This document shows, in pieces, positions 1 to 13,400 of a stretch of 64,000 nt of DNA. Origin of the DNA: Xanthostigma xanthostigma. Taxonomy: Eukaryota > Arthropoda > Insecta > Raphidioptera > Raphidiidae. Under the pieces are notes generated by a model that worked only from the letters and a program-made list of their open reading frames with translations, had not been told where the DNA came from and made no database searches. Location of the stretch: the NCBI GenBank assembly GCA_963575645.1, contig OY754471.1, forward strand, positions 48,920,820 through 48,984,819. Reading direction: 5' to 3'. Numbering within the stretch: the first letter of the stretch is position 1; every line of letters begins with the position of its first letter. Made by a program: the position numbers and the translations under genes.

Positions 1-1459
1 ACGTCATCTTTTTTATTTTCCTCGCTTCTTTCTCGGGATATTTCTTTTTCGTCAGACACTTTTTGATCGGTGCTTCCGGATTCAATAGCGTCTTTTGTTT
101 CAACATCTTTTGTTTCTCCAACTTCGGATACATTTCTTTCTTTCTCTGCGTCTTCGTTATCAACTGTTTTAACCGATTCATCTCCCGTTTTTTCTTTATG
201 ACTAGGAACTGTTTCATCTTCGTTCTCAATTTCATTTATCGCGCGTTCTCCATCATTTGCGCTTAAAATTTCTTGACTGTTTTTTTCAACTGTTAATTCG
301 CCATCTTTGTCTTTAATTGTTTCAACGTCAACTGTAACACTCACTTTTTCTTTGTCTCGGTTGTTTTTATCTTCAGTGGTTTCGTTGTTTCTCTCGTCCG
401 TTGCTTCCTCGCCTACTGTTAGCTTTTCTTCATTTTTCTCGTGTGTAATTTCTTCGTCTTTTTGTTCACATTCTTTCGTTTTACCATCTTCACCTATCGA
501 TCGGGTTTCTTTCATTATTTCATCTGATTTTTCATCAACGATATCGTTCTTTGTTTGTGCTACTTTGTCAGTTTCAATCGAATCGGTTAATTCAATTTCA
601 GAACTGTTTTTGTCCCGTTTTTGAGTGGTTTCGATATTTGTACCGTCAATGACCAAAAAAGATTCGGTTTCCGAATTATTTTCTCCTATCACTATAAAAG
701 AATCTTCTGATTTAACTAAAGTCGATTGTCGTTTGGTCATTTTCTCTTTACAATTTACATCGGATTCGATCGCGCTATTTGCCGTCGTATCAATTTCACC
801 ATTTTGTTTTATTTCGTCGGTTACCCTCGGTTCGTCTTCTTGTTTTTCCTGCCGATCGTTCTGTGCCACGTGGACTAAAGCTTCGGTTACCGCTGCGACG
901 TGTACTTGTTGAAGGCTTTCATTCGAGTCGGTCAGCGATTTAGTTTCCTGTTTTGTTATTGCTTCATCGTTGACTTTCTGTTCGTCTTTGGTCTCCGCGC
1001 TTTCGTCGATTTGTTTGTCGATTTTATTGAACTCTGTCGTCTTTTCATTTTTCGGTACTATATTAACAACTTCTACAGCCTTTTTTGTAATTTCATCTTG
1101 CGATATTTCCTTATTGTTCGCTTTGCTGTCGGATTCAGATTTATTTAAATCGTTTTTCCTTTTAACATCCGAATCATCACTTTTTCTCTTGCTTGAATCG
1201 TCGCTCTTTATCTGACTCTTAGTGCGTATTAACGAGCTTCGTCTTCTCTTTGTCGCTTCTTTAGCTTCTTCGTGCTTGTCTTTGTCTGATTTCAGCCGCG
1301 ACTCTGTCATAGCTTTCGTCGACTCGCTGTTTTCTTGGATTGTTTCTGTTGTTTTTACAGACGACCCGTTTCCCGCTTGAGGACTTATAGAAGCACGGTT
1401 TGTAGAAAGAGAACTGTCAGACTCTTCGGCTTGTACTTTTTCATACTGGGCATAAGAAT
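1..1459 (-). CDS. Acidic low-complexity exon of the ankyrin-repeat gene
   Basis: This is the last visible exon of the ankyrin gene, listed separately because of its make-up. It starts after a polypyrimidine-AG acceptor at 1460-1461 with the codons for SYAQYEKVQAEESDSS and stays open for all 1459 bases to the window edge. The residues are overwhelmingly Glu, Asp, Lys, Ser and Thr, with one basic island (KRRRSSLIRTKSQIK) near its start that could act as a nuclear localisation signal. There are no aromatic-rich or hydrophobic stretches, so it is probably intrinsically disordered. The 487 codons without a stop, in phase with the preceding exon, are strong evidence that it is translated despite the low complexity. 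Confidence 0.8.
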
Positions 1460-4400
1460 CTGAAAAAAAAATGCAAAGGACACATAAGTCATTATTTATA
1501 CTTCTTAGATTTTTCTTATCCCACTTACGAAGCACTGATAAATTATAAAGAAGTTACGCCAAATACTAAAACTGTTTATTTATAGAATTTCAGTTGTTAT
1601 TGAAAACAAATAAATATAAAAAACTAAAAAACACGCTTATGTCGAACTAAAAAGTAAAAAATATTTTTTTTAAAATAATCTTAAAAAGCGTGGGGCGCTT
1701 TGTTCCACATTTTCGTACATCAAGCGCCCCACGCTTTTTAAGCTTATTTAAAAAAAAATATTTTTTACATTTTAGTTCGATATAAAGCGTTTTTTAGTTT
1801 TTTTTTAAACTATATTTATTTTTCACTTTTTAGTTTGATATAAAGCGTGTTTTTTAGTTTTTTTTTGAACTATATTTATTTTCCACTTTTTCGATTTATT
1901 GTCAAAAATTTGCCGAAAAAAAAACAACTTTTTTTTCGGCGTGGACGAGATTATAACCCACGACCCATGATTCCGAGAGTTGACGTCAGCGAAGACCCGT
2001 GCTTTAGACCGCACGGCTACCCACTATAGTTACAGTGCTGGCATATTACACTACAGTAATAAACCACTTGCTGTAGTCCAAACGAATTAACAAACATACA
2101 TACAAACTTACAAGTGAAACTAATATAAAGCGTGTAAAAACACACATCTTTCTGTGTCTTGCTCACCTTTGGTAATGTGTATTTTCCTTTTATGCTTGTA
2201 GACTTTTCTCTTATGTTTTCTAACCGGGCATTCGCCGTCCGAACCGCTATTCGAATCGCCGACACGATATCTGTCGCTTCCGCCCTTGCTGTGTATCACG
2301 ATGTCGCTTCGCATCTCGACGTTCAGGCCGGCCGATCGCGCCGGTTGATTAGGCTGCGTCCGTAATCTGTTGAACGGGACGCCGCCGTTCAACTGAAGAT
2401 ATTTGGCCGTAGAACGGAAGCCTCTTTTTAAGGCACAGTCGAGCGGCGTCATCAAAACGTTCTTGGAAGTTCTTAGAATTGCGTTTACCTCGGCGCCATG
2501 ATCCAGCAATATCTGCAATTGAAATTGAAAAAAAACTTTTAAACGCCCAACCGACAACGATTAACAATTAGTAGTCGCCGAAGAATTATTAACTAAGTCA
2601 AAAGGTTGTATAACGAATTACCTGCAGACATGAAGACAATTAAAAATACTAAAAAATTTTAAAAAAAGGTCTCTGAGTGGCTTAGAGCAATAGGTGAAAA
2701 TAAATTGGGGTCCAGTACGATAACACTATGCACCCAAATTTTGAAATTTTTTTTTTAAGTCATAGAAAACGCTAAATTTTGACGTTCAAAAAAAAAACTT
2801 TGCGGATTATTCACAAATTTCCTCAAAAATACGTGAAAAAAATGGAACTACTTTTCGTCTTTCACTGTCATTTTTTGAATCTAACCAATCAAAAATCACA
2901 AATACACGTCATAGCAGCTGGTGTAGAATTATTGTATAACTATCTCACTCTGTATGCAGCTTTCGATTGTGTTATGGAAGCAGGGTCGTATTTAGATTCG
3001 CATACCCGTTTATCGTTCACCCCGGAATTGTTTTTTTAAAAACTCAACATTTGCCCCTTCCCGTTTCACTGCGAGACAATTCGCATACCCCTTTATCGTT
3101 CACCCCAGAATTACAATTCGCATACCCGTTTATCGTTCACCCGGAATTGTTTTTTTAAAAACTCCACATTTGCCCCTTCCCGTTTCAATGCGAGACAATT
3201 CGCATACCCCTTTATCGTTCACCCCAGAATTACAATTCGCATACCCGTTTATCGTTCACCCCGGAGTGTTTTTTTAAAAACTCCACATTTGCCCCTTCCC
3301 GTTTCACTGCGAGACAATTCGCATACCCCTTTATCAAAAAAAGCGGTGGTTTTCAATCTTCATGAAAATGTGAGTTTTAAATTTAAAATTCGTTTTATAA
3401 ATTAAAATTTCCAAATACGACTCTGCCCTAAACGTTCAATTGTATTTCATTCCAACCAATTGATATTTCTATCTTTGTTTATCATAGATACAGGTATATA
3501 TAGCTTTCTCTTTTCTTATCACTATATGAGACAAGATAGCGATCGCTATAGTAAATAATATACTCCTCAACTTACTATACCATAATTATTTAATTTTTTT
3601 AAATTAATTTTCCGCACTTAAAACGACCAATAACGCTGTTATATGTTATATAAAACAATAATTGTGAATTTCCAGTGGATATTTTGCATAGCAAGTTATC
3701 GTACTCTTACCATAAATTGAATGCTATTTGTAATATCCTCATATAATTTCATTCACTTCATATAATCTCATATAGTTGCATATAATTTGTATATTTTATT
3801 ATTTTTAACCTTCATTTTTTATATTTCTTTATTTTATACTTTTATTTATTTATTTATTTTTTTTATATATTTTCTACACGTCCTAAAACCATACACCTGG
3901 CTTCAGCCAAGTTGGGCAGGATTATTCCAACTTTAAAATTGTAAAATAAATGTATCACAAATATTTTTGGAATTAAATAAATAAATAAGTAGACTTTTTG
4001 ACGTGATAACGTCTTATAAATTGATGAATCACCAATCGTATAAATTGATAAACACCGGCTGCATGCACAAAAAAGTGTAACGTTCCTAACGTTCCGCCTG
4101 ACCCTGTGCGTGCTTTTCTCGAAAACGGTCCTAACGATTTGGATGAAATTTACTGAAAAGGGATTTTGGGGGGCAAAAAATCGTTTTAGCTAGGTCTCAT
4201 CTCTCGAAAAAATCGTTTTCATACAAATTTTATCATTATAAAAATCAATTTTTTGACGTATGAAAATACTTAAATATTGTAAGTAGGTTTTGGAATTTTA
4301 TATAAACAATGAAATAATTGTTTCCAAATATTATGACAGTTAACCTTTGAGACTTAAAATAAATACGAAAGAAAGAAAGTTAAAAAAACAATTATATTAT

Positions 4401-7400
4401 AGGTGGTAAGTAATTTTAATAAATAAAATTAACCTAAATTTGAAGCAAAAGATGCAATATCATAGATTCGAATTATTATAATTATTATATAAATTTAGGT
4501 TATGTATTACGGAATACGTTATTACGTAAAACTATCGTCCGTAAACCGACTTTACAGACAACCAATTTTTTTTTTTACTTTATGCACTTGACAGTAGTGG
4601 CAGAGAACTATTGGCAGTTATTGATAGTAACCAAAGTATCTAACATCATCGAAAAGTGCTCTTTTAATGATGAACGATTCAACGACGGATTTCGAAAAAT
4701 CGATTATTATCGGGCTTACTTTGCAGAGATCGGCGTTGTCGTTCAACGCGGCGACATGGAGCGGCGTTCGTCCGTCGTTGTTGGCGGCGTTCACATTGGC
4801 AGGCCGCTGCGCCAACAGCCACCGCACCAGCTGCCGTCTGCCGGAAGCGGCCGCCTCGTGAAGCGGAAGATCGCCGCGAGCGCTGCGCAGCCACAAATCG
4901 GCGCCGTGCTCTCCGAGCATGCGGACCGTTTCTACCTTTGCAAAAGAAAAACGAAAGAAACAAACATTAAAAATATAGAAAATTTAAGTGTAAATAAACT
5001 TGGACGAGCTCGGGTCCAGTTATTTTTTATTCATATATACCTGGCCTTTGGCGCAGCCACAATGTGCCGGCGTTCTTCCCTTTCGATCTTGCCTGTTGAA
5101 CTCCGCTCCGTGAGCCAACAGCAACGCGGTGGCGTCGGCATGACCCAAGGTCACCGCGTAATGGAGGGCCGTGCAGCCGTTGCTGTCTTTGAATTAAGAA
5201 GAATATTTCATTATTTTACACACCGATACCGCATGACCTTGAGCATTTTTTAGTTCGCTGCGCTGCAACGTATTTTTTGAAGTGAAAACTTCTTTAGCGG
5301 TGTTCTAGACTTTTTTTGTAATGCGTAAAAAATGTTAAACTCGCGTCAGGTAAAGTAAGAACTGGGTGAGACTCTCATACAACGTTAGACATCTAGCGTT
5401 GAAATATCGTACATAAAAATGCAATCTATGATACAAACCATTTTATTTTTTATACAACGTTAGACATCTAGCGTTGAAATATCGTACATAAAAATGCAAT
5501 CTATGATACAAACTATTTTATTTACAAGTGTTGCCAATAAATAAACAATGCTTCTAAATGCAAAAAATTAAGACGTTAATATTCAAGTTTTCACTTCTGC
5601 CGGCACTCCCGGAGTGCAGCTCGTCTTTTTTTCTTTTTCAACTTGTAGGCACGTCTGTCGTGCGACTTTTGAAAGTCTCAAGATATTTTTTTACCTATAA
5701 TATCCGGAGTGACGCCGCACATCATAAGCAGCGCTTCGAGACAGTCCGTGTGTCCTCGAGACGCGGCGCAATGCAGCGCCGTCAAACCGTCCTTGTCGGC
5801 GGCTTCGGGCGCTGCGCCCGCCGCAACCAGAGCGAGAACAGCGGCTGCGGAGCCGGCGCTCGCCGCCCACAACAAAGGCTGTCGTCCGTCGCCGTCCTTC
5901 ACGTCGACCTTGATGCCGGACGACGAGAGAAGCGTGTCGAGGACCTCCAAGCCGAGCTTGCTCACGTCTCTGCCCTAACGAATTTAAGAACGGACGGTCT
6001 ACATTCTGTCGACTTTACAATAAAACAAACTTGCGCGCTCGCTAACATAATACTGTATCGTACCGAGCTGTAATCCTTGCCGTCGACCGACGTGTCTTTT
6101 GCGCCGCACATCTGCGCAGCATAGTGCAACGGATATCCGCCGTGTACATCCGGAGTGCAGACCGGAGCGTGCGCCGTCAAAACCGATCTCAAAGCTGCTG
6201 TTTCCCCGCACACTGAAAAAAAAATTAGTATATATTTTTCTCACCCAGAGAAACCGGATCACGGATTCTCAAACGATCTTTCGAAAGGAATCGCAATCCG
6301 ATCTTCCCCGAGCGCGTGCTCGTTGGAAGAGACTCATTTATTAAACGCTCACGGGAGAAGTGAAACTTCTTTCTACACAATTCGCCACAGCTGAAATGAT
6401 GACGTAGTTGATATCACGCATGCGCTGACACTCAACGAAATACACACATTTCTGACTATTTAAAAGTAGAATATGTAAATGTGTACATGTATGCAATATA
6501 TAAACTAGTGATGCCACGAATAGTGATTTTGCCGAATACCGAATATTCGGTCATGTTCTCGGCCGAAGCGCCGAATATTCGGCGGCCGAATGTTCGGCAA
6601 ATTATGTGTACATTTCGCGGGTGACAGGTTACGACTTGTCCCATTACGGAGCGTGCGGTAGCAACGCCGCGGGCGTATTTGTTTCATTTGCGCAACTAGA
6701 CCGTGTCACGACACGCATTATTTGTTCATTGTTACATCAAATTGTGTTATTAATATTTAATAGTCCATATTACTAAAAAATATCACTGTTTGTTCACCAA
6801 AAGCTTTACAAAATAATACTATTTAAGAAAAAAATCGCATATTTTTGAGTAATATGTGCGTTTTTCTACATGATTTGATATTGGGTATTCGGCCGAATAG
6901 TACGCAACATTCGGCCGAATACCTACCGAATACTAAAAAAAGTAGCCGAATAGGCCGAATACCGAATAGTAGCCGAATATTCGTGGCATCTCTAATATAA
7001 ACACAGTATAGGTATATAAATTAAATTTCTATTATACAGTGCTATGTTCCCGCGCCTGTTGAATTATTTCCCTTCGAACAGATATGTCGCTAAATAAATT
7101 CGACTTCAAAAACTTGAACCATCTTCAGTCCACGGAAAGTATTTTCTCCGTTCCGAATTCCGTTGAAATCAGTCCACCCGTAATCGTAGAGCAACGGGGC
7201 AGACAAATAGTAGAACGATCGACACTTACTCCCTTCACTCGCTCGGTCAAATGTCAATTAGAAAAAAAAGTGACAGTGCAGATATGGTCGAGGCCTGTTT
7301 AATATATCCGTTTTATGAATGACATAAAGTTCACGTCGCAATTGAGCTTTTGAATGAAATTTTTTTTTGTCATAAATGGAAAGATCGTATATAAGTTTTA

Positions 7401-10400
7401 TAACAAAACTATTTTTCTTTTTTTTATTTTCGTTATAATTCAAAAGTTATATCAAATAAAAAATAAATTTTTGTACCCAGTTCCGAGAACGCGCCGACAC
7501 TTCCCGAACATAATGTGACGTCATAATGGTAATTTATATTATTATAATAATACATGTAGAAGCCATTGATAGTATACTGCGCATATACATTTTAACATTA
7601 TGACGTCACAACTGTCAAAAACAATTTTAGTGCGTTTGCAGTCACGTGATTTTTTTAAATATTTTATCAATTTCAAATTGCTTATAATTAATTTAAAAAA
7701 AGTTTTTTGAAAGTTTTTCGCACCGATTATCAATATTATTTATAATAAAGTTTTAAAATACAATAAAAAAATCGATAATAATTTTTTTTTCAAAAGCCTA
7801 ATTAAAGAATTAAAAATGTATAGGCTTTTAAAGTCAAGGGTATAAACGCGATCAAACAGAGTGGTAAATGCCAGGTTCGGACTGAAGGTAACTTTCGTTG
7901 TAGCGATCTAATTTTTTTTAGAACAAGAATGAGATGGTAGACGTAAAATATTTTTTATAGTATGTGTGCTTCGTCGAGCGCTTAAACGAAACCCAATTCA
8001 TGCATGTATCCGAGCAATATTAACGAAATCTGTTCGTCCGAAAAAAAACTTTTGAACGGTAACTCCGATCATCATGAAATTTGGACACAACATTCATCTC
8101 GGTAAACTAAGATGAATGTGCGTACTCATGTTCCCACCCCCGTATCCGTTCTTTTGCACCCGGGTTAAACCGGGACGGACCGCTAGAAATATAATAAATG
8201 ACAATACATAATAGATAAAAGAAAAAACAAATACTAAATAGTGATAACGTACTTCAATAAAAAAAAATTGGTTGTCTGTAAAGTCGGTTTACGGACGATA
8301 GTTTTACGTGATAACGTATTTCGTAATACATAACCTAAATTTTAGTAGCTGTCAAACTTGGGCCGAAGCCTACTGCGCTCTCGCTTGCACGCCCAGGGTC
8401 AGGCGGAACGTTAGGAACGTTACACTTTTTCGTGCGTGCAGCTGGTGTTTCATCAATTTATAAGACGTTATCACGTCAAAAAATGTATATAAATCTTTTT
8501 TTCCTATGAAAACGACTAATTTCAAACAGTCAGGTAAGTGCTTTGATAGTTGAAAATGAACGTAAATCGAAAATAATAAATTTGATTTTTCGTAAACTAC
8601 ACGACAGTTTGAGTTTGTTATTTAAACTTAAAAGCCGCGATTTCGCGGAAAATATGCGTTTAGTTCAGATACAATAGATTTAAAACGGACATCAAAACAA
8701 ACATTAAGCGCCGCTTTCAGTTTGTACAAATCGTTATTGTATTCTTTGTTATACCGTCGAAGAATCAAACCCTTTCGGTATCGCCTTTGTTCCGCTAAAT
8801 AGAAATTATTGCACAGACTGTTATTGTAACCCACTTCCGGATCTATGTATACCCTTTTTATTAGAATCTACTATACGTGCCACGATTTTAACTTAAGAAT
8901 TAACAAGTTTTCTGTTAAAATAATAAAATAGTTGGCAAAACCAAAAGTGCACATCCCGCAAGTTTTCCACTGTATGATAAAAAAATAACAATTAAAAAAT
9001 ATTTTTAATAAATTTAAAAAGATTTAGAAATTTAAAGAAATAAATAATTAAAAATTGAAAAAATATTTTTTTTAAGTTTGCAAAAATAAAAAAAATTAAG
9101 AACTATACATAATATAATATATAATTATTATCAAGTGGAATAAAATAAAACAAAATAAAAAGAAAAAAATCAATGATATCGTAAGGAATCGAACCCAGGA
9201 CCTTGCTCTTGGGGATCCAACGGCATAACCATTACGCCACGGCGTTATCACGGTATAGAAGTGTAGCACTTGTTTTATGGATTATACTATATTTACACAG
9301 CAATTATTATATTGTTTTTTTAAACTATTAGCTGTCAAAAATAATAAAATAAAACTGTTTATAAAAATTAAACTACTGAACACATTTTAGTGAATTTAAA
9401 TAGGGTTCTGGTCTGATAGTAAACAAAGTGAATAAAATATAACCCAAGGCAATCCGACCAAAATTGCGATCTGTAGAGTCGTGACGTACGTACATACGTA
9501 CAGACCAACCGACAACTGCTGTTTGTGATTTTCAATTACAATTTTAATAGTATTTATGAACTCGAATTGATTTAAAAATGGTTCTGTTTTATAGACTAGA
9601 ATCTCCTCTTTTCAAAAAGCTTCAATTTGAATGGATTTCGTGTGAAATTAACTTAGATATAACTTCTTATATGACCGAAAGTCAGCTCTGACGCACAAAG
9701 CGATAATAAAGCACATACCGCTAGTTTAGCGGTATGTGCAATTAGTTTCGTGTATTTCTGTTACATAACAGCATTCTAAAAGTATCTAGTTTTTCGAATG
9801 ACGTCATAAACGACTTAAAAAAATCCAATCCAAATTTTTCATGGAAATTTTTATAGCGATTACGTAAGCTTTGCAAAGAATTAATTTTCTTCCTGTCGTG
9901 CAAAGAAAAAAAATACAAATTAACTGTTGTAAATTTGTCATTGTCTACAATAAAAATGCTGCGCACTAACAAAGCCATATACATATATAGCTCCGGTCGG
10001 CGTTCTATCGGACATGGCATGACGTCACGTCGGTCAGTTGGTATATAATTGTGGCCATTGGTCTTGTTGCCAAGGTCAACGGAATATTGATCACATAACC
10101 TCACCACAATATGCAGGCAGTTAAAGCGTCTGTTGTTAATTCCGCTTAGGTGTCACGCGACGCTTCGGGAAATTTCATCCTTTTCGAATTCAAGGCAACT
10201 TCATCGAGGAGCTGCGTGCAGAAATCTGATAACAACAGACGACCGACTAATTGCACTCGGACAACGAATATCGTTCTTAGGACGGTGCTATTATTAGGGC
10301 ACTGTCTTTCATCATCTACGTAACTGCGTTTTATCATTCCTTGCACAATCGACAGTGCCGTCTCCTTTAATTGCAGCGAAAAATAGACAATCATACACAA

Positions 10401-13400
10401 TTACAAAAATCATTGAATAAGCGCTCGGGGTTTCGGCCTCGCAGCGATCTCAAAAAACCAAACCAATCGTTTTATCTTTTATGTGGTGGAAGATAAGAGT
10501 TTTCAAATTGATGTCAGACTGAATTATATGGACGTGCATTATTCTAGTAGAAGAAAAAGGCACGAACATTTACACTGAACAAAAACATCATGTTTTAAGC
10601 AGCGGCGTTTCAACATTTTGCAATAAAACTGATTAAATTCCATTCTCTACTGTTGCGATGCACTTTTATGGTGGGAGAGACGGGTAGTGAATTACTAAAA
10701 AAAAAATTGGTTGTCTGTAAAGTCGGTTTACGGACGATACTTTTACGTGATAACGTATTCCGTAATACATAACCTAAATTTTAGTTGCTGTCAAACTTGG
10801 GCCGAAGCATACTGCGCTCTCGCTTATACGCACAGGGTCAGGCGGAAAGTTAGGAACGTTACACTTTTTCGTGCGTGCAGCTGGTGTTTCATCAATTTAT
10901 AAGAAGTTATCACGTCAAAAAAAAAACTGCAAATCGAAACCAATCGCAAAACCTGAAAGACATGCGTTTTAAGATAGATACATTTCGTTTTTATCGCGAT
11001 ATTTCATTTGACTAAATATCAAAACTACCCTTTTCTCCCACCAGAAAAATACGCAATGTTAAACACATACGTATTTTTATGGTGGGAGAGATGGGTAGTA
11101 AAATTGCAAATCTATATTTAAAATTAGCTAATAATAAAAGTAACGAATGATTTGTTTATTCCGGCGAATATTTTCTTCCTACTGGATGTGTTTTTCTATC
11201 TTCCAAGAAGCGAACATCGAATGATCGAAGGTGCCCTTCCGTACAGCAAAGTAATGTTTACATACCTATGCAATGTGCGCTAGGTAATGTATTGTTATTT
11301 TGGAGGGTGCTTGCTCAGGGGTGGGAATAGGCGTGTGCTCGCGTAGTCTCCGACGCACACGACGGAAATCATTTTACGACCGAAAACATCAACGCTGCCG
11401 GGCATATTGTAAAACAGAATTTTTAATTACGCAAGTACAGCAAATCAAGAACGCCTTTAATGAGAAACAATACACACGAAATGTGTTGAAAATTGTGTAC
11501 AAACGTACCTATTATATTTAGCGAGTGCAAGCGCTAGACATTCGGCGACTTTGCACCGGTACTCTGTTCTTTTTTTCCAAGACCACCAACTGCAGTCAAC
11601 GTTTAGAGCTAGTACATACTTTCAAATCATTGTTCATTTAATAATAAACCGAAGATTCAGTAGATATACTTTTACCTTCGTCGGATTAGCACTTGAGAGC
11701 TAGGGGCTTGGTGATCTACGTAAATACTCGAGATTTTGATTGGATCCGACACACTCGAAATTTGTTGCGGGGTGTAACAAAAAACGGACAGATAAATGAA
11801 AATACGTGAAGAAACGCATCGGTATAAAATACATATAAAATGGTTTCCACTTTTCATTTTCGAGATTACAAACGCAAGAAACAATCGATGGTCGATTTGA
11901 CCTCTCTATATCACACGCAATATATCCGTGCCTTTATTGTTTACCATATTATTTTGTAAATATCCGTTCCAATCAAATATTGAACGTTTAAATACTCACA
12001 TGTTTAAACAATGTTATTACAGTACACCGTATATGAATAGCACGTGTTTTTGTTTGATTTAAATTGCTATATGATAAGCACATTCACAATTTAGGTAATG
12101 TATACAGATAAGTCGATTTGGACATTTCTTTTGGAAGTTTGTCGTAATTTAATAATAATAATAATATATAAATGAACTGTTATCGCCGAGAAGAATTTCT
12201 TCTTCTTGGGTGGTGAGATCAGTCGTTGAACTTTTTATTTATTTTACGCTTTACACTTCAAAAAAGACCGTAACTATAATATTATGAAGCTTTTTTTACG
12301 ATCACCTGTGCTAATTCACTTGACATTTCACATATCGTGCAGGCTTTAAGTGCAGGAAAAGCGATAAGACAAATCGAGGAAAAAGTTTCGCTCCATTGCA
12401 ATTTTCTTCGTAACCTTGAACGTCTAAATTGACTACAAAATGACAGACAGGTTTTTATTTTCTCCGGAAGCTTTCAGACCGCCAAATAACTGGTTAAGTA
12501 GTCAGTGGCGGTACGTTTTACGTTGTGAACTCTCTACCGTCACGAAATTTATACAGTTTATTGTGCTTGGCAAAGTCGGTTTATTTTGGAGTATGTCAGC
12601 CCGACTAACTTAAAGCCACATATTGTTACGCGTCGGGCGAAGCCGGGTCGGGGAGCTATAGTAATGTATAAAGAGAAAAAGTTTGCATGCTCGATTGTTT
12701 GCGGCGAGTAATTTCAAGAGCTCCTGGACCGATTTAATTTTTTTTTCACTGTCTATAGAGTACATTTTATTACGCTACGAAAACAAATGAGGAGGGGTCC
12801 AATGCTCGAAAACATAAAGCAACGCGGGGAATCCGTATAAGCGTTTTCTGAGTCAAAGAATTATGGCGTCTTTGCTGAAACAGGAGAAATTTGTTGCGCT
12901 TGAATATTTCGCTGGGCCAAAAAGCTAGTCAATAGAGTATAGGACTCAAAAACGAATCTTCAAAAACCAGGCTCGAACATTCGTGGCACGGAGACGTCCG
13001 TCTTTAAAACACGATCAGTTTTATGGCAAAATGGTGGAACGCCATTGCGAAACTGTTCTAAGCATGTCTAAGGCGCATATATAAGTTGGCTATCGCTTTG
13101 CTATACGACGAAGTAGGGTTATTTGAACGGCAACATTGGTAAATAAAATAGCATGGCACCTTTATCAAACACAGACTCGACACGCAAACATAGCACGGAT
13201 TACATTACACTAGAAAAGTATAGTAGAGCCTCGACATCTGGCGTGCGAAAAGCGGATAAAACAGACAAATATACGTTATGGTAGAGCCGCCGTTCAACGT
13301 TAAAAAAGAGTCGCTGCATAGAACTGTGTTAGTATTCGGAAGAATTGGTTATCGGATTAAAGAAAGAGATTGTAGGTTATAGACGCTCGATAACTGAGGT

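Noticed and set aside
307..912. Plus-strand Ser/Phe-rich ORFs at 307-624 and 625-912
   Set aside because: They are complements of the acidic exon of the ankyrin gene (GAA/GAC read as TTC/GTC); the minus frame is open for all 1459 bases and joins in phase to the upstream exon.
2990..3345. CRISPR-like reading of the short repeats
   Set aside because: The spacers are themselves repeated and the same array recurs in a transposon; the genome is eukaryotic.
4582..5253. 223-codon plus-strand ORF
   Set aside because: It overlaps two ankyrin exons on the other strand; the minus-strand ankyrin repeats are unmistakable and the plus translation has no recognisable content.
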